NCBI GenBank assembly: GCA_033398695.1
Contig: CM065817.1
Span: forward strand, 62,980,001 to 63,044,000
Direction: 5' to 3'
DNA: 64,000 bases
Source: Orobanche coerulescens
Lineage: Eukaryota > Streptophyta > Magnoliopsida > Lamiales > Orobanchaceae
This document shows, in pieces, positions 1-11,544 of this stretch (its first letter is position 1; the number at the start of each line of letters is the position of its first letter). The translations under genes and the position numbers were made by a program. Below the pieces are notes generated by a model. It searched no databases. It saw nothing but the letters and a program-made list of their open reading frames with translations, and was not told the DNA's origin.

Positions 1-1102
1 CCATAAATCAATTTATCCAATAAATCGATTTAAACATCTAATGTTCCAAAATTAGATATCCAATATCTAATATTCATAATGAGAGAATTAGCTTTATTCA
101 TTCCGTCGTCAATCCTATTGCGCGACTCGGTAGGTCCGTCTCGATCGGCAATGGGAGGAACCAAAGAGTAGTAGCACCACCTAGCCGACTGGTGGCCTAC
201 CACTACCCCACCGAGAACAAATGATTGGGATCATTCAAGAACCATTCTGTCGTGAATACCAGTATACGTATAAACCCTTCTTTCAAATGTCCCGATCAAG
301 TTATAGGGTCACGGTCAGTCAAACCCTATCTGTACTTGACGCTATGCATGCGTTAATGCAAATCGAGATCATCGGTATCGTGTATCTAATACAACTAGCT
401 CCAATGCTTTGGCCAAAGACTTATGATCTCATCTGCCAATAACCGCATAGGACATATAACCCACTCACTAACGGGAGAAAGAATTCTATCTTGGTATTCA
501 GTAGGACCTGCTACTTGCCCGTCAAGATGCACGTCGAGGTTGACCCCCGCCTTTCGGTTTATAGGGTCAAACTACTCTAATGAAAATCTGGACGTCACAA
601 GCACATCCCTACTAAATCCTCAAGTCGAAGGTCCACGAATACCTATCACAACCTTTCGATTCCATCATTGACTATCCCGGAGTGAAATCCGTGTGACGAA
701 TCGAGGGTGAGTCGGTTCGAGTATACTAATCCAATTAGCATACCTATAACATGTGCTCCCACTAACCATTAGCGTTCGACAGGCTCTCTCCATGTCAAAG
801 AACACGTCATACAAGTCTTCACATAAACTTAACGCCCAGTCAAGTTTCATCGACTTGCGAACGATTAAGTATTTGAGCTATAACCTTTCTAGTGCCGCCC
901 CCTTTATCCAATAAAGAGTGGAACGTTTTGCTCTCAAATACACGGACGAGTTTCTATATGTTTATTTACGAGTTAGGAATGCCAGTAACTACTAGTAAAT
1001 AGAGAAACATTCATTTGCCTTATATAAATGGTTTACATAATTACAAGTATAATGCCCTCACTCAACAACCTCTGAGTGGCATTCAAGGGCATAATCCTAA
1101 CA
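1..1102 (-). repeat. Copia-1 3' LTR (partial, left edge truncated)
   Basis: This segment matches 7465-8193 plus 12650-13032 almost base for base, which is the same LTR on the other side of the element. It ends at CCTAACA just before the PPT. About 840 bp of its outer part should lie left of the window. Differences from the right LTR are few and mostly fall at CAG/CTG positions (for example around 150 and 200). Short ORFs inside it are not genes. Confidence 0.92.
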
Positions 1103-1114
1103 ATTTCCCACTTG
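1103..1114 (-). other. Copia-1 polypurine tract
   Basis: The minus strand reads CAAGTGGGAAAT immediately before the 3' LTR start TGTTAGG. This is the expected place for the primer of plus-strand DNA synthesis and confirms the minus orientation. Confidence 0.75.
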
Positions 1115-1117
1115 CAC

Positions 1118-1670
1118 TCAATGACACACACTATGGTATCTTATACCCATGTTCTCCAGATGACGCTCCAAGCTAGTCTGAGAAAGTGGCTTGGTCAGTG
1201 GATCGGCGATGTTGTCGGCCGAGTCTACTCTGTGCAGCACAATGTATCCCTTGCGAACAAATTCTCTTACGAGATGATACTTCCTCTCAATATGTTTGGT
1301 GCTGTTGTGAAACCTAGGCTCCTTGGCCTGCGCTCTGACTCCGTCGTTGTCATGATCTGGTAGACAGGCGGCTCGGCCACATGGTATCACTTGAAGTTCT
1401 CCTAGAAACTTCTTAATCCGAACCCTTCCTTGGAAGCCTCAGATTTGCTTGATATTCACTGACGGGTGGAATCGTGATCGCGCTTTGCTTGGCACTACGC
1501 CAAGAATCTGCTCCTCCATTAAGAGTAAATATGTAGCAGTGGACATCGAGTCGTCCTTCGGTCCTTGGAAGTCCGAATCGGTGAATCCCACCACATCGAT
1601 TCTCCACCGCCATACATAAGAACCATATCTCTAGTTCTTCTTAAGTACTTGAGAACGTTCTTTCTGACGA
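1118..1670 (-). pseudogene. Copia-1 RNase H remnant
   Basis: The C-terminal RNase H tail is readable on the minus strand at 1118-1390: it contains STKHIERKYHLVREFV and a DPLTKPL motif typical of the end of copia pol. The part joining it to RT (1391-1670) is scattered over frames. RNase H would degrade the RNA strand during reverse transcription, but no intact domain remains. Confidence 0.85.
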
Positions 1671-2738
1671 TCAATGTTCCCTACCTGGGTTTGCCTGAAA
1701 CCTACTCACCACGCTTACAGCATGCGCGATGTCAGGTCTTGTACACAACATAACATACATAAGGCTACCCACGCCCGAAGCATATGGTATATTACTCATT
1801 TCCTTGCGTTGTTCCTCACTTGGAGGACACATCTTCAAGGTGAGTTTTATTCCATGTTGCATCGGTAGGAACCCTCTTTTAGAATCATCCATCTTAAATC
1901 GCTTTAAGATTTTATCTATATAGAGGGCTTGGGAAAGGCCTATTTTTCTCTTCGCTCTATCTCGGTAGAGCCGAATACCAAACATATAGGTTGCTTCTCC
2001 CAAGTCTTTCATGGAGAAATTACTCGAAAGCCAAGCTTTCACAAAACTGAGCATTCCCACATCATTTCCTATTAGTAGAATGTCATCTACATATAGTACT
2101 AAGAATGCGATCTTGCTCCCACTAACCCTCTTGTATACACAAGGTTCCTCTTCATTTTGCACGAAGTCAAACTCTTTGATTGCCTCGTCAAAACGAAGGT
2201 TCCAACTACGCGATGCTTGCTTCAGTCCGTAAATGGAACGCTGAAGCTTGCACACTTTCTGAATATCGAATTCGGACACAAAGCCTTTAGGCTGCTCCAT
2301 ATAGATTTCCTCCTCGAGGAATCCATTAAGGAAAGCCGTCTTTACGTCCATTTGCCATATCTCATAATCGTGGTAGGCAGCTATAGCAAGCATCATGCGA
2401 ATAGACTTGATCATGGCTACGGGCGAGAAGGTATCGTGGTAATCGATCCCTTCCTTTTGGGTATAACCCTTTGCCACAAGCTTGGCCTTATAGGAGTCAA
2501 CCTTGCCATCACCATCAGTCTTTCTCTTGTAGATCCACTTGTTCCCAATAGACACTATGCCCTTGGGGCGGTCTACTAGAGTCCAGACCTGATTGACATG
2601 CATTGAGTCTATCTCAGCTTCCATAGCTTCACACCATTTCGCGGAGTCTACATCCACCATCGCTTGGTCATAGGTCGTCGGGTCGGTCTCTTGGCTATCA
2701 CTTGGAACCTCATGGAGACCCAGCTCCTCCAAGTGCAC
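1671..2738 (-). pseudogene. Copia-1 reverse transcriptase (broken pol segment)
   Basis: A 355-residue open stretch holds a nearly whole copia-type RT (RVT_2 family): KWIYKRK and YKAKLVAKGYTQ near the N-terminus, QMDVKTAFLNG, YGLKQASRSW, and the catalytic LYVDDILLIGND. The start shown is only the first ATG in frame; the domain is part of a polyprotein that loses frame against integrase at about 2650-2740 and against RNase H at about 1671. RT copies the element RNA into DNA in virus-like particles. Not functional as it stands. Confidence 0.93.
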
Positions 2739-3547
2739 AATCCCATACCTCTCAGTAAATGAGATACCCTACTAGACCTACGAGGTGGTTGTACTTGTGT
2801 TTCAGAAAGTTCGGTTCCAGTTTCTTGCACAGGTGTCTCTCGAGGAGTTTCATTGTATTCTTCTAAAGAAATACTTCTACCTGCTCCACCTTCCTGAATG
2901 AACTCATCTTCCAGGAAGTGTGCTTGTATAGCAACAACGATCCTTCGATCTTCGGGCATGTAGAAAAGATATCCCATCGTCCCAGACGGGAATCCAATGA
3001 AACGTCCCTTCACAGACCTAGCTTCCAACTTTTCCACCTTAGTCTTCTTGACATAGGCGGGACATCCCCAAATCCTAATATGATTAAGACTTGGTTTCCT
3101 GCCCTCCCACATCTCATGTGGAGTTTTAGGAACGGATTTGGAAGGACATCTGTTCAAGATGTAAGCGGCAGTCAGGAGTGCATACCCCCATAGGTAAATC
3201 GGCAAGTCAGTATAGCCCAGCATGGAACGGACCATGTTCAGTGGTCGGTTCCTTCTTTCTGACACACCATTTAACTGAGGAGTACCTGGAGGTGTTAGTT
3301 GTGAAACTATTCCATGTTCCTTAAGGAACTCGTCAAACTCCATACTCATATACTCGCCACCTTGGTCCGACCGAAGTGCTTTGATATGATTGCCAGTTTG
3401 TTTCTCGACTAGGGCCTTGAATTCCTGGAATTTCTCAAAGGCCTCGGATTTATGTTTCATTAAGTATACATAACCATACCTAGTATGATCATCTGTAAAC
3501 GTAATGAAATATTGATATCCGTCACGTCTTTGCTTCCAAAGCACCAC
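2648..3547 (-). pseudogene. Copia-1 integrase core (broken pol segment)
   Basis: The open stretch contains the rve core with the three catalytic positions visible: the Asp in FITFTDDHTRYG, the Asp in LRSDQGGEY, and the Glu in NGVSERRNR. The copia-typical C-terminal block KSVPKTPHEMWEGRKPSL follows. The N-terminal HHCC finger is in a separate frame at 3586-3789, so a frameshift lies near 3550-3590. The last 30 residues overlap the RT frame and are out-of-frame read-through. Confidence 0.92.
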
Positions 3548-3585
3548 AAGCGTCGGTATGGATTAATCCCGGTTTATCGGCTCTT

Positions 3586-4145
3586 TCAAAAGTCCTGTGA
3601 AGGGGACTTAGTCATTTTGCCTTTAAGGCAAGATTCACAAGTAGGAAATGGATCCGATCCCAATGGACCCATAAGTCCATCTTTTTCCATCTTGTAAACC
3701 TTGGTCTGACCAACATGACCAAGTCTTAGATGCCATTTCAAAACTTGATTGGTTTCATCCCTACCACGTTTTCTAGTCATAGTATTCACAACTACTTTGT
3801 TCTTTGAGATTTAGATGATACAATCCATTCAACAATGTAGCAGTACCCACTAGTTTATTTCTAAAATAAATTTTGCAGGAACCATCACCAATGAAAAATG
3901 AAAAGCCTTTTCGGTCCATGACCCGAATGGATACAATGTTTTTGTGCCCCTTGGGCAAAACAAGTACATCTTCTAAAGTCAAAACAAAGCCGGATTCTAA
4001 ACCCAAAAGAAGTGATCCTATGTCGATCGCCTCGACACTATGCCCGCTTCCGACTGTGATCATAACTTCTCCAGCTCCAAGCTTCCTACTTTGTTCTAGA
4101 TCCTGATTCACGGTACAAATATGAGAACTAGCACCAGAATCCGAT
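3586..4145 (-). pseudogene. Copia-1 protease and GAG-pre-integrase segment
   Basis: Two overlapping frames cover this region. Just upstream of 4111 the minus strand encodes DSGASSHIC, the aspartic protease active-site motif, continuous with the 112-residue stretch ending at 3773. The next stretch (3586-3789) contains WHLRLGHVG and CESCLKGK, the zinc-binding GAG-pre-integrase/HHCC region. A frameshift separates the two at about 3773-3789. Confidence 0.85.
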
Positions 4146-4428
4146 TATCCGGGAAGTAGAAAATACGATGGCGAACAATTTGTTTCCAAAACAAAAAGTT
4201 ACATGCACGAAGTGCCATGAAGAATCGGACAGTCTCTAGCCCGGTGGCCCACTCACCGCACTTGAGACAAGCATCCTTCTTCTTCTTGTTCTTTGGAACC
4301 ATCGGGGCCTTGCCCTTACCCTTAAGGTCCTTTGCTTGTGGTCCATCCGCTTCTTGGTCTTTTTCTTCTTATTCTTAGACTTAGAAGTCCAAGAAATCAC
4401 AAGGGCGAGACTCCTTCATCATGAGTCT
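4108..4428 (-). pseudogene. Copia-1 gag C-terminus, decayed zinc-knuckle region
   Basis: Between gag and protease a short lysine-rich run (NKKKKDACLKCG) is followed by sequence that no longer keeps the CCHC spacing. In intact relatives this place holds the RNA-binding zinc knuckle. The frame used here differs from both neighbours, so at least two indels are present. Confidence 0.6.
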
Positions 4429-5021
4429 TCATCGAGAGGCGGCGGTCACAAGTTTGTTCATTAGCCCGGCTAAATTACATGCAATCTCATTGCGGTTGAA
4501 GTTCATAACAAAGCGTGAGAAGGAATCGGGGAGAGGCGTAGGATAAGGTCGGTTTGGAGAAGTATCCATCTTAAAATAAAGACCCTCCAATCTCTCGATC
4601 ATGGATATCATTTTGAGGACGTGTTCCCCAACTTTCTCACCTTCCTTCATCCTTGCACCGAGCGATTGCTTGGATATCTCATATCTAGCGATTCTGCTGT
4701 GCTCACCATAAAGTTCGGTTAAGTGAGATAGAATCTGCCTAGCAGAAGTCATTTTCTCATGAGCTCTCTGAAGCTCATTAGACATAGAAGCCATCATGTA
4801 TGCACGGACTTTTACGTCATCCTTAACCCACTTTTCGTGGTTTTCGATCTCTTCTGATTGGCTCTGGTCCACAGAGGTGCCGGAATGTCCGTCTCTAAGA
4901 CGTATCCCAGTGCCTCTATACTGAGTACTATCATCAGGTTGCGGAACCAGTCCACAAAGTTAGGTCCAATCAGGGTGTTCTTTTCGAGCAGAAATTCATT
5001 GTCATATTGAGTTATACGCAT
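4429..5021 (-). pseudogene. Copia-1 gag (frameshifted)
   Basis: Two overlapping minus-strand stretches (4812-5021 and 4429-4872) make up a copia gag. The first has the N-terminal block LIGPNFVDWFRNL; the second has RAYMMASMSNELQ and the UBN2-type helices including LTELYGEHSRIARYE. A frameshift lies between 4812 and 4872. Gag would form the particle shell. The ATG at 5021 fits the conserved N-terminus of the family. Confidence 0.88.
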
Positions 5022-6606
5022 TAAGCATAACAGTTAATTAGTGACTTGTTATATTATGTTTACAGTATAGAATTAAGGTCTTTTCTATTCTTGTTACCCA
5101 GCTCCCACTATTTTTATCGGAATAACACACTCCCATGTGAAATCCGGAAGTATCGTCGCTCTACTTCATAGTGGTGATCGAGTTCTTTATAAATCTTAAT
5201 AGAGAGCAACCGAACAGGTTTCTAGTCTATTAATTTTCATAAAGTGGTGTCCAACACCAACCCATCTAATGGATGATTCGATCTTCTTTTTCCCCTTGTT
5301 CACTCCCCTCAACCTATACGGTTTCTATGGTTCGTGAACAAGTTAAGTTTATACCATCGACGCAAATCAGTTTCACAATTGAATCTTATCCGGCAACCTA
5401 TCAGGTTTCTAGGGATAAAATTTTCTCCAACCGAAGGCATCCAATGCGCTCTCGTTAATTTATCCATCCTCCCCGAAAGACTACCCCGATAACTCGGAAG
5501 CATAGCACATCCGGTTTGGATTTCAATTTCCCGAAAACTCGATGGAGGGAAGGAAAACCTTGAAACCTTATAAACTTAATAATTTATCGTGGGAGAATTT
5601 TCGCGATTAGCGTTACACTTTGCACATTAATCATTTAAGCGCGTTTGTGGCATTCATACAATATGAAACAACCATTCACAACCTAGTTGCTACCAACATG
5701 TGGTTCATTGACCGTTCCTAGAAAACAAAAACTCCGTAATTTAATTACAAGTCTTCGTCTTGAATCTTCGTCTTATCGAATTGGATCTTCCTCCGGTCTT
5801 CGTCATTACATATAAATTTTACATTGAAAATTGCATCCTAGATACAAATTTTTCTAGTAAAATAAATAGGCTCAAAACGGCCTTTACAACCCAATCGAAT
5901 AAAACGAACGATTCAAAAACTAAGTCCACGAACCACATCCCCATTCAAAATCATTCATTCAATAAATACTAAATAAATGGAAAGCGTAGTGATACATTGA
6001 TCCAATCAACAATACGAACCGATCCAATCGATTCACACAATCGGTAATATGATAACGTTCAAAATAATTAGGTCGACAATAAATGAAATACCATAAATCA
6101 CTTTAATCATATTAAATCCAATTTAACATGTGGGAGATTAATTTTCAAGAATACACGAAAAAATCGAGCTGGGGCGAAATTGGCCTGCCATGGCCGAGTC
6201 ATCCCGTGACATCTTGGCAGACATGCTGGCATGGCGATCACGATCGGTGCCGGCCAGTGCCCAGCCGGCATCTGTGCGCGGCCCACAGGCGTACGCGGCC
6301 CACGGTCTGATGGGCGCAGGCCAGTGCCCGCGACCACTTCCTGACTTAGGACCCCTCCCGGACCGTCCAACGGCATTACGGGACTAGTTTTTCGACCGGA
6401 TATCCAATATCTATATTCTTCAACATTCATATCTTCAATATAAATCATATTTCCAAGAAATTAAGATTTATATTTAGACAAACTTACGAAAAATATAACT
6501 ACAACGAACGTAAAAACATATACCACGATTATGACTAAAATGATTCCAAATCATTCACCATCTAATCGAGCATTCCAAATGCTAATATCGTATATACGAT
6601 CGCAAG
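5022..6606 (-). other. Copia-1 long leader between PBS and gag
   Basis: About 1.6 kb without a convincing gene separates the PBS from the gag start, long for a copia leader. Most is AT-rich. A block at about 6165-6395 is strikingly GC-rich. The short ORFs across it on both strands show no family resemblance and I do not call them. Confidence 0.7.
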
Positions 6607-6625
6607 ACCTATGCTCCGATACCAC
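6607..6625 (-). other. Copia-1 primer binding site
   Basis: Directly inside the 5' LTR the minus strand reads TGGTATCGGAGCATAGG after one or two spacer bases. This is the common initiator-methionine-tRNA type PBS of plant retrotransposons (usual form TGGTATCAGAGC, with one change here). Confidence 0.85.
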
Positions 6626-8193
6626 TGTTGGGATTCGGTGCCTAAAACGAAGGCCCAGCGGAAACGGTAAAACGAAAATTAATTCGATCCGAATCCCTAC
6701 GAGGATCAATCGATCTACGTATATACGAATATCAAAAACGAAATACAAGAGATACGAGAAACATACCCTCGTAGTCCGTTGATTAAATGGATAACCTTCT
6801 CTTGAGCTATTCCCCAAGCTTTTGAACGATCCAACGCCGAAAGCAACGCGTCTCTACTTGCCACGCGCCGGAAAAACGACCGGAACAACGATCACCTTGC
6901 TATCCTCCGAGGATACGGCTAGAGCTAAGTGATGAAGCTATTTATTACTACACTCTAAGTGTATAATATATCTCTCAATAATTTCTCTCAATTTTTCTCA
7001 AAGAAAAATGAAGAAGAAGTTGATGAACAAAGATGAAGAAGACTTGGAGAAGTCTTTTCTCTCTCTCTCTCTCTACTCTCTATTCACGTTGGAATTGGCT
7101 TGGAATCTCAAGTGAGAGATGTCTTCTTCATTTATTCAACTCTTCACATGTAACATCTCATCATTATGAGAATCAAAGCCCCACCACCTCAATGATCAAA
7201 ACATTAAAGAATGGAACAAGGGTCCATATGAAAGTGGGTGGAAATGTGGGGTTTGGCCCATGTAGAAATCGGACAAGTTCGGTTCGTTTCGGACTCCCGC
7301 GAGTCCAAACAGATAAATTCTGATTTCGTTCCGATGTATTTGTGTCGTTTAATTTATCCAATTAATTAAACATATCAAATACAAAATAACATAATTAATT
7401 TCTCCAAGAAATAATTATATTCATGAATTAAATTAATCACCCAGTGAAATATTTAATTCATTAGGCCGTAAATCAATTTATCCAATAAATCGATTTAAAC
7501 ATCTAATGTTCCAAACTTAGATATCCAATATCTAATATTCATAATGAGAGAATTAGCTTTATTCATTCCGTCGTCAATCCTATTGCGCGACTCGGTAGGT
7601 CCGTCTCAGTCAACAATGGGAGGAACCAAAGAGTAGTAGCACCACCTAGCCAGCCTGGTGGCCTACACTGTACCCCAACTGAGAACAAATGATTGGGATC
7701 ATTCAAGAACCATTCTGTCGTGAATACCAGTATACGTATAAACCCTTCTTTCAAATGTCCCGATCAAGTTATAGGGTCACGGTCAGTCAAACCCTATATG
7801 TACTTGACGCTATGCATGCGTTAATGCAAATCGAGATCATCGAGCTGTCGTGTATCTAATACAACTAGCTCCAATGCTTTGGCAAAAGACTTATGATCTC
7901 ATCTGCCAATAACCGCATAGGACATATAACCCACTCACTAACGGGAGAAAGAATTCTATCTTGGTATTCAGTAGGACCTGCTACTTGCCCGTCAAGATGC
8001 ACGTCGAGGTTGACCCCCGCCTTCCGGTTTATAGGGTCGAACTACTCTAATGAAAATCTTGATGTCACAAGCACATCCCTACTAAATCCTCAAGTCGAAG
8101 GTCCACGAATACCTATCACAACCTTTCCATTCCATCATTGACTGTCCCGGAGTGAAATCCGTGTGACGAATCGAGGGTGAGTCGGTTCGAGTA
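6626..8193 (-). repeat. Copia-1 5' LTR, segment left of TRG copy A
   Basis: It begins TGTTGGGATT next to the PBS and runs to GAGTA at 8189-8193, the left copy of the TRG target-site duplication. From 7465 on it matches the left LTR of the element. It contains a TC-rich run near 7060-7085. Confidence 0.92.
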
Positions 8194-9341
8194 TGTTGTG
8201 TCGAGATTTACACTTTCCGACCGGCGATCGCCTCGGAGATCGGGCGACCTAGCCAGCTTGCCGGCGTAGGCGAGCTAGCCGGCCGGCGACCGGGCGGCCT
8301 AGCCTTAGCCCCAGACAACATGAATCGGCCCGGTAGAAGGTCCCGGGACAAGTCGTGGTGCCGGCGATCAACATCCAATACGATCATCTCTCGGCGCTGG
8401 CGGCCAGGCTTCGCGGCAAACTTATGGACGATCATTTCTCGGCGCCTTGCCGACCACCCTTGGTGACCGACCGGTCACGACCCTCGGTGGTAGTCGAGGC
8501 GACCCTCGGTGTCCGGCTAGAGGCGACCGCTTCATGGCGATCGGGGCGATGGCCATCCCGGTCGGCCAAGGCCGAGCCACGGGGCAGCACCCACGTGCGA
8601 GATCCACAAAAGCGGCGCGGACCTATCACCTACCTCACCTACCAACGGGGCGCAGACACTGCAAAAGGCCGACGGACAAGGCGGTGACCACGGCTGTCAC
8701 CTACCTCGCTTGCGACAAGTCATGAAAGTAACAAAGTGGGACCACACAGCGGTACTTAGGACCGTCTTTGGCTCCTCATTGGACCGCACAGCTGGCTGCC
8801 GGCAGTAGCCTTGGACTTTTGGAAGACTGACCACGTGACCTTTAGGATGATCGCCCCATTGTATTAATGGCCGAAAGACGATCGCCCGCTAGGAGACGAG
8901 GCCCCTCATCCCCTATATAAAGAAGGCAGCCTGCACTTGGACTCTCTCTCTGGCATTCTCGCATTTCACACACCATACAGAAGCAAAATACACAGCACTT
9001 GGCTATTCTCCAACTCTTGGCAACAGCTATCTTTCGGTACTTACTTCTCCCGGCCTCTCTCATCAGGCAGACGATCGGCAGGGACGAAGAACACCGAGCT
9101 TCGCTCAAGAGCCGGATTAATAGAGTCTTTTTACACTCATTGTATTCAGATTTCTCTCATTAACACTTGTATCCACGAATATTTGTATTAATAATATCTC
9201 GCGAGAGCATTCAAGCCCGGGCCTAACAAACCCGGCAAATCTTGTATTATTTATCTTCTCTCGGAAGTGCTCCCGCAATTGTTATTTGTTGTCCGTCTCC
9301 AGCAATATTTAATCTTGGGATAGATATTTTGGGCAACAACA
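8194..9341 (+). repeat. TRG copy A 5' LTR
   Basis: 1,148 bp, TGTTGTGTCGAG to CAACAACA. Matches 11545-12649 with small indels. The U3 part is rich in CGATCG-like text. Its beginning (GTCGAGATTTACAC) differs from the central array copies (GTCAAGAATTAACAC), marking a distinct subfamily. Confidence 0.93.
8914..8921 (+). promoter_or_regulatory. TATA box in TRG 5' LTR
   Basis: TATATAAA within CATCCCCTATATAAAGAAGG, correctly placed in U3 upstream of a CT-rich leader. The same box is at 12232-12239, 19746-19753 and at equivalent positions in every other TRG LTR in the window. Confidence 0.75.
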
Positions 9342-9343
9342 AT

Positions 9344-9360
9344 TGGCGCTAGAAGGAGGG
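9344..9360 (+). other. TRG copy A primer binding site
   Basis: Two bases after the LTR the sequence reads TGGCGCTAGAAGGAGGG. It starts with TGG as a tRNA-3'-end complement should, but is not the initiator-Met type. The same site follows the LTRs L1-L4 of the central array. The tRNA species was not determined. Confidence 0.6.
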
Positions 9361-9469
9361 CGATCTAACCCTCAATTTTTATCCCTACCGTCTCGAAGAA
9401 CACTCACTGTTCTCGGGGCAGATACTTGAAGTGACACTTAATGCACTTCAAAGAAATCTTTCAGAAATC

Positions 9470-10683
9470 ATGTCTTCCGCCTCCGCGTCGAAGAAAGCCG
9501 CCGGCCAGCCGGCCGGAAGCCGCGTTCCGTCCCAGTCCGAGCCACAGCCGATGGTGGAAGGTAGCCGCCGCGGTCAGAGATGCTCGATCCCGCCCCTGGA
9601 CGGCGGCCCAAGCCTCTCGCTCGATCGGTTCCGAACCAAGGAACAGATCGAAGGGGCCCTGGCCGTCCTACAGGAGCGACAGAGTGCTCTCGACGCGCCT
9701 CCTGCTATCACCCCCTCGGCCGTCCGCCGGAAGTCCAAGCGGAATCTCAAGGCGTTGCGGCGGCGATCGCTGTGAGGCTCCGTCTGCAAGAAGAGGCGCT
9801 CGCCACCGGGGCACCTCTGTCTTTGATCGCACAGGCGGTGACCCGACACAGCAGCCGGGCGATCCGGCCCGGCTACGAGACGACGGAGTTTGAGTCCGTC
9901 ACCAGGAGCTCGGCCTACCCGACTCCCAGAAGGCAGCCCATCCGTCTGGCTCCCCCTCGCCAAATAGCCGAGGCCGGCAGCAGCGGAGTCCGGAGATCGG
10001 TACACGATCGCCTCGGCTCCTCCTCCCAAAGCCGATCTGCAAGCGACCAAGCCACGGCGATGGCTGCGATACAACGTCAACTCGACGACATGAAGGCGCT
10101 CCTGGAATCCAGGGCAGGCGCCAAGAAGACGATCGCCGGGCCAAGCGAGCCGCTCACGATCGACATCGAGCTCGCCCCGTGCGGCCACGAGATCGCTCCC
10201 CGCAAACACCCGTGTACGAGGCGAGACGGACCCAGTGCACACGAGGAAGTTCAACATCTACATGACCAGGTGGGGCATCGAGGCGCGACCAGTGCCGAAT
10301 GTTCCCTCTGACGCTGGACGACCTCGCCCACAGGTGGTACGCCTCGTTGCCGCCTCGGTCCGTTGGCTCTTTTAACCAGCTGGCGCACGTCTTCACGGAG
10401 TACTTCGCCACCAGGGTCGTCCGGCCAGAAGGTCCCCTTCGCATGATGAAAATCAAGCAGGGAGAAGAAGAGTCCGACTCGGACTACATCGACCGGGTAG
10501 ACGTGATCATTCTCAACGGCGAGCCCGTAAGCGATGAGACCGCCCTCTAAGCGGTCCTAGGAGGATTTCAGGGGTTTTCGCCCATGTTCAGGCATCTCAC
10601 GAAAAACCAACCTACAACCTACGCAGCCTTCCGGGCTAGAGCCGCAGATTTTCTGGCCAGGCAAAGGTTCCTTCTTACCCTGT
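9470..10683 (+). pseudogene. TRG copy A gag (frameshifted)
   Basis: The ATG at 9470 starts the family's conserved MSSASASKKAA N-terminus. The frame is lost near 9750 and again near 10220, and a stop interrupts at 10548. The core, from 10299, reads MFPLTLDDLAHRWYASLPPR and continues SFNQLAHVFTEYFATRVV and YIDRVDVIILNGEPVSDE, the Retrotrans_gag type core of gypsy elements. No CCHC knuckle and no protease follow. Confidence 0.88.
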
Positions 10684-11523
10684 GAGCAGCGCGATCGGCG
10701 CCCGGACGACGATCTCCCACCCGATCACCGATATCGACCTACGAATAAAGCGATCGGCAGCCGAGCGACGATCGCTAGTCATCCAGCCCAATCGCCAATC
10801 ATCACGCTACATCATCAGCAACCCGGAGGACACGATCGCCCTCTACAGTCCAGCATCTAACATGACAGACTACGGCATAAGATCGCCTCCACCGCACATC
10901 ATAAAGCCATGGTCCAGGTAGTCGATGGAACCGGCTGCTTCGGCCATGCAAGGTCCCTTTCGGCCGAGATCGCACGCCCTTCGTTTAAATACGAGGCCGG
11001 CGTAGTCTGAGGGCTCTCCAAATTTAATCAGTGGACACGTGCCACAGCCCCCGTCTCAACGTACACCGTCGAGGTTCGCCATCTTCATGGTGAGCCGAGG
11101 TGGAAGCAGAGCTAACAAGCCGCGGGCGTGGAGTTGATTCATCCGACGCTGCCCCGCGCAAGGACTCCTCTAGACCGAGACCGCACGCCCTTCGTTTAAA
11201 TACGAGGCGAGGCGTAGCCTAACAGAGGACCCTCATAATAAAGTCAGTCACGAGACACTCAATGTCTTCGCGCACCAAGACACGATCATGGAATCGGTCC
11301 ATCGAATTCCGCAACTGTGCACGATTCCTCAAACAAGCGAAACCATCAAGTTTCCGAGAGGGGATCGGCCAATGTTGTTTTTTGCAGGTACAAGACCGAA
11401 AGATAGCTAGCCAATCGACCATGATAGCCCAAGTCCGAAATCATAAGTCAGCTCAGCAAGATTGCCCGTCCTCATCCTTACACGATCGCTAGCAAGAACC
11501 ACCTCGCCCCATGTCTTCAAACA
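10684..11523 (+). other. TRG copy A non-coding 3' interior
   Basis: No coding signal after gag. It contains two copies of a motif centred on CCTTCGTTTAAATACGAGGC (about 10979 and 11190), about 210 bp apart. The same pair is in the other TRG interiors. Confidence 0.8.
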
Positions 11524-11544
11524 TAGGAGCAAGCTGGGGGCAAT
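11524..11544 (+). other. TRG copy A polypurine tract
   Basis: AGGAGCAAGCTGGGGGCAAT lies directly before the 3' LTR start TGTTGTG, in plus orientation. Confidence 0.7.

Noticed and set aside
6107..6448. 113-residue ORF across the GC-rich leader island of Copia-1
   Set aside because: ORFs of similar size overlap it on the other strand and no domain is recognisable.
6607..6625. tRNA-like sequence at the LTR edges (also 45601-45619 and the S PBS sites)
   Set aside because: Only the last 12-18 bases of an initiator tRNA are complemented, with no cloverleaf; these are primer binding sites.
8355..8687. Overlapping ORFs of 60-110 residues in the GC-rich TRG U3
   Set aside because: They occur on both strands in several frames, as expected in stop-poor GC-rich DNA, and are not kept between LTR copies.
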